Positions 1 to 6,056 of a DNA stretch of 18,612 nucleotides are shown piece after piece; within the stretch, counting starts at the first letter, position 1, and each line of letters begins with the position of its first letter. The DNA is from JBHHXR01 sp046757205 (GTDB lineage Bacteria; Pseudomonadota; Alphaproteobacteria; Rhodobacterales; Rhodobacteraceae). The DNA lies in NCBI GenBank assembly GCA_046757205.1, contig JBHHXR010000036.1:1-18612 (forward strand), in the 5' to 3' direction. A program made the translations under genes and the position numbers. The notes beneath the pieces are model-generated. The model saw nothing but the letters and a program-made list of their open reading frames with translations, did no database searches and was not told the DNA's origin.

Positions 1-954
1 CCGACCGACGTGCTGATCGAGGTGACGAAAAGCGCCATCTGCGGCACCGACGTGCATATCTGGAACTGGGACGAATGGGCGGCGCGAACGGTGCCGGTGC
101 CGATGGTGACCGGGCACGAATTCTGCGGCCGTATCGCCCAAGTGGGGTCCGCCGTGACCCGCTACCATCCCGGGCAGCGGGTGTCCGGCGAGGGCCACAT
201 CGTCTGCGGTATGTGCCGCAACTGCCGCGCCGGGCGCGGGCATCTGTGCCGCAACACGCTCGGTGTCGGTGTCCACCGCCCCGGTTCCTTCGCCGAGTAC
301 CTGTGCATCCCGCAGGACAACGTGGTGGTCATCCCCGACGACATTCCCGACGAGATCGCCGCCATTTTCGACCCGTTCGGCAACGCCGTGCACACCGCGC
401 TCAGCTTCAACGTGGTGGGCGAGGACGTGCTGGTCACCGGCGCCGGGCCGATCGGCATCATGGGGGCGCTGGTCGCGAAAAGGGCGGGCGCCCGAAAGGT
501 GGTGATCACCGATATCAACCCGGCCCGGCTGGAACTGGCGCGCCGGATGGGGGTCGATTACGTGGTGAATGCCGCCGAGGAGGACCTGGCCGATGTCATG
601 CGCGAGATCGGCATGACCGAAGGCTTCGACGTCGGGCTGGAAATGTCGGGCGCCGCGACCGCCCTCCGCGACATGATCGAGACGATGAACAACGGCGGCA
701 AGATCGCCATCCTCGGCATCGCGCCCGCGGCCTTCCGCATCGACTGGAACCAGGTGATCTTCAAGATGCTGCACCTGAAAGGCATCTACGGCCGCGAGAT
801 GTTCGAGAGCTGGTACAAGATGATCGCCTTCGTGCAGTCCGGCCTCGACCTCGCGCCCGTCATCACCCACCGTATCGGCATCGACGATTTCGCGGAAGGC
901 TTCCGGGTGATGCGCGCCGGCGACTGCGGCAAGGTTGTGATGGACTGGAAGTGA
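1..954 (+). CDS. tdh: L-threonine 3-dehydrogenase, 5'-truncated by window edge
   Basis: Zinc-dependent medium-chain dehydrogenase that oxidises L-threonine with NAD+ to 2-amino-3-ketobutyrate, which Kbl then splits to glycine and acetyl-CoA in the cytoplasm. The frame is open from base 1 and the stop is TGA 952-954. About 317 residues are visible against about 341 in E. coli Tdh, so some 25 N-terminal residues lie off the left edge; the GTG at 10 is internal. Visible hallmarks are AICGTDVHIWNWDEW with the catalytic-zinc Cys, GHEF, the four-cysteine structural-zinc lobe (CGMCRNCRAGRGHLC), the DPFGNAVHTALSF segment, the Rossmann glycine motif GAGPIG followed by ITDIN (NAD preference), and GIYGREMFESWYKM near the C-terminus. 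These match E. coli Tdh as I recall it almost block for block. The usual partner kbl would be expected upstream, outside the window. A small dyad (970-984) lies in the 44-bp gap to the next gene. Confidence 0.96.
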   Translation, partial: PTDVLIEVTKSAICGTDVHIWNWDEWAARTVPVPMVTGHEFCGRIAQVGSAVTRYHPGQRVSGEGHIVCGMCRNCRAGRGHLCRNTLGVGVHRPGSFAEYLCIPQDNVVVIPDDIPDEIAAIFDPFGNAVHTALSFNVVGEDVLVTGAGPIGIMGALVAKRAGARKVVITDINPARLELARRMGVDYVVNAAEEDLADVMREIGMTEGFDVGLEMSGAATALRDMIETMNNGGKIAILGIAPAAFRIDWNQVIFKMLHLKGIYGREMFESWYKMIAFVQSGLDLAPVITHRIGIDDFAEGFRVMRAGDCGKVVMDWK

Positions 955-998
955 GCCTTGGCCGCTTGCTCCGGTAACGCCGGACGGGGTAACCTGCC

Positions 999-2717
999 GT
1001 GCTCTTTGACCGGGGAAAAATGGGGCCGAAGGCCGGGGTCGTGACGGAACGGTTATTCAGATATCTCGCCTGGGGCGTTGTGGCCGTCGTGCTGACGCCG
1101 ATCCTGGCGGCCGCCGCCGCGGCGCTGGGCGGCAGCTGGGAAACCTGGCGCAGCCTGCAGGAGACCGTGCTGGCGCGCTACAGCTGGACCACGGTGGAAC
1201 TGGTGCTGCTGGTGGCCATCGGCACCACCTCGATCGGAACCGGCGCCGCCTGGCTGGTGACGGCGTGCCGGTTTCCGCTGGTGCGCACGCTGGAAATCGG
1301 TCTCGCCCTGCCGCTGGCCTTTCCCGCCTACGTGCTGGCCTACGCCTATACCAACCTGCTCGATCATCCCGGCATCGTGCAGACGACGCTCAGGGCGGTC
1401 ACCGGCTGGGGGCCGCGCGACTACTGGTTTCCCGAAATCCGCTCGCTCGGCGGCGCCGCCGCCATGCTCACCTTCGTGCTGTACCCCTATGTCTACCTGC
1501 TGGCGCGGGCCGCCTTCCTCCAGCAATCGGCCGCGCCCTATTTCGCTGCGCGGGTGCTCGGGCAGTCGCCCATGGCGGCGTTCTTCCGGGTCAGCCTGCC
1601 GATCGCGCGGCCGGCGATCGCAGGCGGCGTGCTGCTGGCGATCATGGAGACCATCGCCGATTTCGGCACCGTCGCCTATTTCGGCGTGCAGACCTTCGCC
1701 ACCGGCATCTACCAGGCGTGGTTTTCCATGGGCGACCGCATGGCCGCAGCGCAGCTGGCGCTGTGCCTGCTGGCGGTCGCCATCCTTCTGGTGGTGGTGG
1801 AGCGCATCCAGCGCGGCGCCGCCAAGCGGTTCCCGACGCGCGGGGCGCAGGAGACCATGCACCGGCATCACCTGACCGGCTGGCGGGCGGCGGCGGCGCT
1901 CGCGGTGTGCGCGATCCCTGTCGTCGTCGGGTTCGCCCTGCCGGTGGGCATCCTGGCCAACCTGGCGCTGCGCTCGGGGCAGAACCCGTTTTCGCCCCGC
2001 TACCTGCATTTCATCACCAATTCGCTGACGCTGGCCTTCGTCGCGGCGCTGATAACCATCGGCTTTGCCGTGCTCGTCGGGTTCAACCGCCGTCTCAATC
2101 CGGGCCGCCAGTCCAATGTCGTCGCCCTGCTCGCAAGCACCGGATACGCGGTGCCGGGCGGTGTCATCGCCGTCGGCCTGCTGGTGCCGTTCGCCGCTTT
2201 CGACAACATGATCGACGGCTGGATGCGCGACGCCTTCGGGGTTTCCACCGGGCTTCTGTTCACCGGCTCGATCTGGCTTCTGGTGATGGCCTACGTGGTG
2301 CGCTTCATGGCCGCCGCCATGGGCGCGTTCGAGGCCGGCGTCACCAACGTCAACCCCAGCATCGACGCGGTGTCGCGCACGCTGGGCGAAACGCCGCCGG
2401 CGATGATCTGGCACGTGCATCTGCCGCTTCTGCGCACCAGCCTGATGACCGGCGCGCTGATCGTTTTCGTCGACGTCATGAAGGAACTGCCGGCGACGCT
2501 GATCATGCGGCCCTTCAACTACGACACGCTGGCCGTGCAGGCGCACCGGCTGGCGGCCGACGAGCGTCTGTCGCAGGCCGCCGTGCCGTCGCTGATCATC
2601 GTCGCTTTCGGGCTGTTGCCGGTGATCGTGCTGTGCCGCGCGCTTGCCAGGCGCCCGTCGGAGAGGTGGGGCAGGCGGGACCGGGGAGCGCCGGGCGCGA
2701 AACCCCGGAAGGCCTGA
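999..2717 (+). CDS. Ferric-iron ABC transporter permease, fused two-domain (FbpB/SfuB type)
   Basis: Inner-membrane permease of an Fe3+ ABC importer. At 572 residues it has the duplicated architecture of the FbpB/SfuB/AfuB family: two sets of about six hydrophobic segments, each with a cytoplasmic EAA-type loop contacting the ATPase. Loop 1 is near residues 183-207 (ARVLGQSPMAAFFRVSLPIA) and loop 2 near 458-484 (SRTLGETPPAMIWHVHLPLL). Family-typical stretches include MNPxYxYLLAR-like LYPYVYLLARAAF and ETIADFGTVAYFGV in the first half and VDVMKELPATLIMRPFNYDTLA in the second. The start is uncertain: GTG 999, ATG 1020 and GTG 1041 are all in frame, and 1041 has a purine-rich upstream stretch and begins just before the first membrane helix. 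It follows tdh by 44 bp and may be cotranscribed with it. The binding protein is convergent downstream; the ATP-binding subunit is not in the window. The C-terminal tail is very Arg-rich. Confidence 0.9.
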   Translation: MLFDRGKMGPKAGVVTERLFRYLAWGVVAVVLTPILAAAAAALGGSWETWRSLQETVLARYSWTTVELVLLVAIGTTSIGTGAAWLVTACRFPLVRTLEIGLALPLAFPAYVLAYAYTNLLDHPGIVQTTLRAVTGWGPRDYWFPEIRSLGGAAAMLTFVLYPYVYLLARAAFLQQSAAPYFAARVLGQSPMAAFFRVSLPIARPAIAGGVLLAIMETIADFGTVAYFGVQTFATGIYQAWFSMGDRMAAAQLALCLLAVAILLVVVERIQRGAAKRFPTRGAQETMHRHHLTGWRAAAALAVCAIPVVVGFALPVGILANLALRSGQNPFSPRYLHFITNSLTLAFVAALITIGFAVLVGFNRRLNPGRQSNVVALLASTGYAVPGGVIAVGLLVPFAAFDNMIDGWMRDAFGVSTGLLFTGSIWLLVMAYVVRFMAAAMGAFEAGVTNVNPSIDAVSRTLGETPPAMIWHVHLPLLRTSLMTGALIVFVDVMKELPATLIMRPFNYDTLAVQAHRLAADERLSQAAVPSLIIVAFGLLPVIVLCRALARRPSERWGRRDRGAPGAKPRKA

Positions 2718-2760
2718 GATTTCTCCGGCGGAAGCCGCTGCACGGGTCGAGGGCGAGTGT

Positions 2761-2785
2761 GCCTCCGGCGGGGATATTTGCGGAA
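2761..2785. repeat. Candidate dispersed intergenic motif GCCTCCGGCGGGGATATTT
   Basis: The convergent gap 2718-2930 contains GCCTCCGGCGGGGATATTT (2761-2779) followed by GCGGAA. From memory, motifs of the form GCCTCCGGCGGG(A/G)(G/A)TATTT recur many times in intergenic regions of Rhodobacteraceae genomes, often just after stop codons, which is where this one lies (about 45 bp after the permease stop). Only one copy is present in this window, so repetitiveness cannot be shown here. A short stem CGGC-GGAA-GCCG lies just upstream near 2727-2738. Confidence 0.35.
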
Positions 2786-2877
2786 CCCAGAAGGTGTGGG
2801 CGGTGCCCTGACGTACCCGCGAATTGCGGCGTCAAGGCGCCATCAATATCTCGGTTTCCCAATGAAATCAGGCAACT

Positions 2878-2913
2878 GGCCCCGTGCACACGCGTGTGCG
2901 GGCCGGGGTTTTC
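2878..2913 (+). terminator. Probable intrinsic terminator after the iron permease
   Basis: A perfect 14-bp palindrome GCACACGCGTGTGC (2886-2899) is flanked by complementary GC blocks (GGCCCCG at 2878-2884 and GGGCCGGGG at 2900-2908) and is followed by TTTT at 2909-2912 on the plus strand. That fits Rho-independent termination of tdh-permease transcripts. On the minus strand the same hairpin lies 3' of the binding-protein gene but has no strong T tract, so it could still protect that mRNA's 3' end. It ends about 18 bp from the convergent gene's stop. Confidence 0.6.
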
Positions 2914-2930
2914 TCTCGATCCGCGCGGCG

Positions 2931-3956
2931 TCAGTTCCAGCCGACCTCGTTGAAGATGCGCTGCGCCAGCGGCTGGTTCTCGCCCAGCACCGACAGGTTG
3001 AGCGCGTCTTGGCGGAACAGCCCGAGCCGCGCCGGCGCCTCGCCGAGGGCGACGCCGGGGGCCGCCGGATATTCGTTGTTCTGGTTGGCGAAGTATTCCT
3101 GGGCGTCGTCCGAGGCGAGGTATTCCAGGAAGCGGACGGCGTTGTCGGGGTGCGGCGCGTGGGCGGCGAGCCCGGCGGCGGCGATGTTCATGTGGGTGCC
3201 GGTGGTGGACTGGTTGGGGAAAATCCAGCCGATGCCGTCGATCCCCGCGCTCAGCCCGTCGACGTCGCCCTTCAGCCCGCGCATGAAGTAGTAGGTATTG
3301 GCCAGCGCGATGTCGCATTCGCCCGACACGATGCCGCGCAGCTGATCGGTGTCGCCGCCTTGCGGCGGCCGGGCGAAATTCGCCACCACGCCCGCCGCCC
3401 ATTGCCGCGCCCCATCCTCGCCGTCATGGGCGATGACGGAGGCGAGAAGCGACTGGTTGTAGATGTTGGAACTGGAGCGGATGCAGATCTGTCCCTTGTA
3501 GGCCGGATCGGCCAGCGCCGCGTAGGTCAGCGGCGGATTGGCGACGCGGTCCCTTGAATAGAAGATGATCCGCGCGCGTTGCGAAAACCCGAACCAGCGG
3601 CCTTCGGGATGGCGCAGATGGGCCGGGATGCGCCGCTTCAGAACTTCCGAGTCCACCGGTTGCAGCAGCCCCGCCTGATCGGCCCGCCAGATGCGCCCGA
3701 CATCGACCGTCAGCAGGATGTCGGCCGGCGAATTGCGCCCCTCCGCCTTCATCCGCGCAATCAACTCGTCGGCCTTGCCCTCGATGCGGTTGACGGTGAT
3801 CCCGGTGGCACTCTCGAAGTCCGCGAAGAGCTTTTCGTCGGAATCGTAGTGGCGCGAGGAATAAAGATTGAGTTCTCCCGATATGGCGCCGCTTGCGGCG
3901 CAGCCAAGTATGCCGAAGGTCAGGGCCAGGCCCGTAACAAAACCGGTATGTCGCAT
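2931..3956 (-). CDS. Ferric-iron ABC transporter periplasmic binding protein (FutA/IdiA/FbpA type)
   Basis: Captures Fe3+ in the periplasm and delivers it to the permease. It is 341 residues, the usual family size, starting ATG 3956. The N-terminus is a signal sequence (hydrophobic residues about 5-23); ILGC at 16-19 is a loose lipobox, so either a lipoprotein or cleavage shortly before ELNLYSSRHY is possible. NLYSSRHY (30-37) is the classic FutA/IdiA start of the mature domain, with His36 and Tyr37 as likely iron ligands. Further candidate ligands are Tyr166 (SSNIYNQS) and the adjacent pair Tyr222-Tyr223 in ANTYYF, the transferrin-like tyrosine pair of this family. TGITV, PADILLTVDVGR and YPAAPGV are also family-typical. 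It is convergent with the permease rather than in an operon with it, yet the pairing makes a joint transporter very likely. An iron-box-like dyad lies about 50 bp upstream. Confidence 0.93.
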   Translation of the reverse strand: MRHTGFVTGLALTFGILGCAASGAISGELNLYSSRHYDSDEKLFADFESATGITVNRIEGKADELIARMKAEGRNSPADILLTVDVGRIWRADQAGLLQPVDSEVLKRRIPAHLRHPEGRWFGFSQRARIIFYSRDRVANPPLTYAALADPAYKGQICIRSSSNIYNQSLLASVIAHDGEDGARQWAAGVVANFARPPQGGDTDQLRGIVSGECDIALANTYYFMRGLKGDVDGLSAGIDGIGWIFPNQSTTGTHMNIAAAGLAAHAPHPDNAVRFLEYLASDDAQEYFANQNNEYPAAPGVALGEAPARLGLFRQDALNLSVLGENQPLAQRIFNEVGWN

Positions 3957-4006
3957 CGTGGAATCTCCAACGGAGTGCCTTGTGTCGGCTCTCCGTGTTC
4001 AATAGC

Positions 4007-4021
4007 TGACTAAAAAAGTCA
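4007..4021 (-). promoter_or_regulatory. Iron-responsive operator candidate (TGA-N9-TCA dyad)
   Basis: TGACTAAAAAAGTCA is a 5-bp inverted repeat (TGACT / AGTCA) about 50-65 bp upstream of the iron-binding protein start. It fits the TGA-N9-TCA pattern known for the alphaproteobacterial iron-responsive (IRO/RirA-type) box, and similar palindromes are reported for iron regulation in Rhodobacterales. On the minus strand its distal half gives TTGACT (4022-4017), a plausible -35; alternatively the dyad lies between a weak TTGTTC (4028-4023) and TATTGA (4004-3999) 18 bp apart. Either way a bound repressor would block the promoter. The rest of the gap (3957-4081) shows nothing else clear. Confidence 0.5.
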
Positions 4022-4081
4022 AGAACAATTGCCAGCGCCTCCCGCCGCGCCGCTCTGCCGCGCCGTCGCGGTAGGACGCCG

Positions 4082-5071
4082 TCAGATCTGACGGCGCCGC
4101 ATGTTTCTCATGACAGAAGGCGCGATGCCGTGGTGACTGCGGAAGGAACGCGAGAATGCGGCCTGCGACGCAAAACCGCAGCGTACGGCGATATCCCGCA
4201 TCGGCAATCCGCTGTCACTGACCAGCCGCCGGGCGGTTTCAAGGCGGAGACGGCGGAAATAGGCGCCGGGACTGACGCCCAGGGTGGAGGAAAACAGCGA
4301 TTCCAGCGCCCGGACGGAGAGGCCGATCCGGCGTGCGATATCGCGGACGGGCGGCGGGTCCTCGAGGGTTTCCTCCATGATCGCGATGGCGCGCGCGACC
4401 CGGGGTTCGGTGCGCAGCAGCCGCCCCGACGATACCAGCGGCTGCGGATCGCTGGCGGCGTGCACCGTATCGTAGACGAAGGCGCTGGCGACCTGCAGCG
4501 CAAGCGGCGCACCACACCTGCTGCGGACCAGTTCGAGCATCATGTCAAGAGCTGGGGACGCCCCGCCGGCGGTGAAGCGGTTTCCGCTCACCACAAACCT
4601 GTCCTGAATCACCGCGACATCGCCAAACCGGTCGGCGAAATTTTCCAGATCTTCCCAATGTGTCGTTCCGCGGTGCCCGTCGAGCAGTCCGGCCCGCGCC
4701 AACACCCAGGTGCCGGCCTCTATGCCGCCGACCGCGCGGAGCCGCCCCGCCGCCTTGCGCAGCGCCGAGATCACCGGGGGTCCGGCGTGGTGCGCCTGGT
4801 TGAAGCCCGCGATCACTATCAGGACCTCGCAGTAGCCAAGGCCGCCGAGACCGCCGTCCGCGGGCAGATGAACGCCGCAGGTGAGCGGAACCGGAAACCC
4901 GTCCGCCGTCAGGATCTTCCAGGCGAATCGGCGCCGCGTGCTGAACCTGTTCGCCGCCCTTATCGGGTCGAGCGTCGATGCCACGGAGAGCATCGAGCTT
5001 TCGGGCAGGACCAGCAGCCCGATTGAAAGCGCATCGGGCGAAGGAGAAAATACGGAGTTTGCGGGTATCAT
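4082..5071 (-). CDS. GlxA-family AraC-type regulator (putative carnitine-operon regulator, CdhR-like)
   Basis: Transcription regulator with an N-terminal DJ-1/PfpI (class I glutamine amidotransferase-like) sensor domain and a C-terminal AraC double helix-turn-helix. From ATG 5071 it is 329 residues, normal for the GlxA family. Sensor-domain signposts are LDPIRAANRF, LIVIAGFN and GTWVLARAGLLDGHRGTTHW; the nucleophile-elbow position reads IEAGTW rather than a Cys, as in many non-catalytic regulators. The HTH region carries DIARRIGLSVRALESLFSS and the signature YFRRLRLETARRLV...IAVRCGFASQAAFSRSFRSHHG. The frame stays open to 5209, but that stretch overlaps cdhC and precedes the domain, so ATG 5071 is preferred; no Shine-Dalgarno is seen, so the mRNA may be leaderless. 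It diverges from the carnitine operon 76 bp away. CdhR, the carnitine regulator of Pseudomonas, belongs to this family, so regulation of the adjacent operon is inferred from context. Confidence 0.85.
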   Translation of the reverse strand: MIPANSVFSPSPDALSIGLLVLPESSMLSVASTLDPIRAANRFSTRRRFAWKILTADGFPVPLTCGVHLPADGGLGGLGYCEVLIVIAGFNQAHHAGPPVISALRKAAGRLRAVGGIEAGTWVLARAGLLDGHRGTTHWEDLENFADRFGDVAVIQDRFVVSGNRFTAGGASPALDMMLELVRSRCGAPLALQVASAFVYDTVHAASDPQPLVSSGRLLRTEPRVARAIAIMEETLEDPPPVRDIARRIGLSVRALESLFSSTLGVSPGAYFRRLRLETARRLVSDSGLPMRDIAVRCGFASQAAFSRSFRSHHGIAPSVMRNMRRRQI

Positions 5072-5147
5072 CAAAACAACTGCGTATATTATCAAGCCAA
5101 GACCGGCAATATACCGGATCATCCGCCAAATTTCAGGGAGGCCTGCC
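5072..5147. promoter_or_regulatory. Divergent promoter region between regulator and carnitine operon
   Basis: This 76-bp AT-rich gap must hold promoters for both directions. It contains two direct copies of ACCGG (5102-5106 and 5113-5117), starting 11 bp apart, about one helical turn, which is the kind of half-site spacing AraC-family proteins use; the CCGG cores also form an inverted pair CCGG-N7-CCGG. AT-rich tracts TATATT (5085-5090) on plus and GATAAT (5093-5088) on minus are -10 candidates. AGGGAGG (5135-5141) is a strong Shine-Dalgarno placing the cdhC start at ATG 5148. Confidence 0.5.
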
Positions 5148-6056
5148 ATGCCGCTATCAATGAACCGCGAGGTGTTCATTACCTGCGCCATCACCGGTTC
5201 GGGGAGCACCCAGGACCGCAGTCCGAACGTACCTCGAAGTCCGCAGGAAATCGCCGAGAGCGCGATCGGAGCCGCCAGGGCCGGCGCGGCAGTGGTGCAC
5301 TGCCACGTAAGAGACCCGGAAACCGGTGCGCCGACCCGCGACGTCGCCCTTTACCGGGAAGTGACAGAACGAATTCGCGACGCCGACGTCGATGTCGTCG
5401 TGAACCTTACCGCCGGCATGGGCGGCGACGTCGTGTTCGGCGACGTGGATGCCCCGCTGCCGCTTAAACCCAGCACCGACATGGCCGGCGCGGAAGAGCG
5501 GGTTGCCCATGTTGCGGAATGCCTGCCGGAAATCTGCACGCTCGATTGCGGGACGATGAATTTCGCCGAGGCCGATTACGTCATGACCAACACGCCCGGC
5601 ATGCTGCGGGCCATGGGCAGGCTGATGACCGACCTCGGCGTGAAGCCGGAGATCGAGGCCTTCGATACCGGACACCTGTGGTTTGCCAGGAAACTGGTTG
5701 CCGAGGGAATTCTCGAAGACCCGGCGCTGGTTCAGCTTTGCATGGGGGTTCCGTGGGGGGCGCCGGACGATCTCAACACCTTCCTGGCGATGGTGAACAA
5801 CGTACCCGAGGGCTGGCACTGGTCCGCCTTTTCGCTGGGGAGGAACGAGATGCCCTATGTGGCGGCCGCGGTGCTCGCCGGCGGCAATGTGCGGGTCGGG
5901 CTGGAGGATAACCTTTACCTGGAGCGCGGCGTGTTTGCGACCAACGCGCAACTGGTGGAGCGCGCCGTGGTCATCGTCGAGAACCTGGGCGCGGGCGTCA
6001 TCGGCCCAGACGACGTGCGCGCCCGACTCGGATTGGTGAAACGGGCGCCGCGATGA
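5148..6056 (+). CDS. cdhC: 3-dehydrocarnitine cleavage enzyme (BKACE family, CdhC)
   Basis: Beta-keto acid cleavage enzyme (former DUF849). In carnitine degradation it condenses 3-dehydrocarnitine with acetyl-CoA to give betainyl-CoA and acetoacetate. It is 302 residues, the family's normal length, from ATG 5148 with AGGGAGG six bases upstream. Metal-site residues are visible as HCHVRDP (His51, His53, Arg55) and, late in the TIM barrel, VRVGLEDN (Arg249, Glu253, Asp254), which reproduces the Arg/Glu/Asp spacing known from Kce. ITCAITGSG near the N-terminus, EAFDTGH and GGNVRVGLEDNLY are also typical. The substrate cannot be read from BKACE fold alone; the call to 3-dehydrocarnitine rests on the overlapping carnitine dehydrogenase gene, whose ATG shares bases with this stop (ATGA, 6053-6056), and on the CaiD homologue further down the operon. 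Confidence 0.9.
   Translation: MPLSMNREVFITCAITGSGSTQDRSPNVPRSPQEIAESAIGAARAGAAVVHCHVRDPETGAPTRDVALYREVTERIRDADVDVVVNLTAGMGGDVVFGDVDAPLPLKPSTDMAGAEERVAHVAECLPEICTLDCGTMNFAEADYVMTNTPGMLRAMGRLMTDLGVKPEIEAFDTGHLWFARKLVAEGILEDPALVQLCMGVPWGAPDDLNTFLAMVNNVPEGWHWSAFSLGRNEMPYVAAAVLAGGNVRVGLEDNLYLERGVFATNAQLVERAVVIVENLGAGVIGPDDVRARLGLVKRAPR

Noticed and set aside
1053..2546. Long open frame (497 codons) antisense to the iron permease
   Set aside because: Composition is His/Arg/Gln/Gly-rich with no recognisable domain, as expected from the complement of a GC-rich membrane-protein gene; the sense strand has a clear family match.
5072..5209. Upstream in-frame extension of the GlxA regulator with a hydrophobic stretch
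   Set aside because: It would overlap cdhC and the shared promoter, precedes the conserved domain, and gives an atypical membrane-anchored version; ATG 5071 fits the family length.
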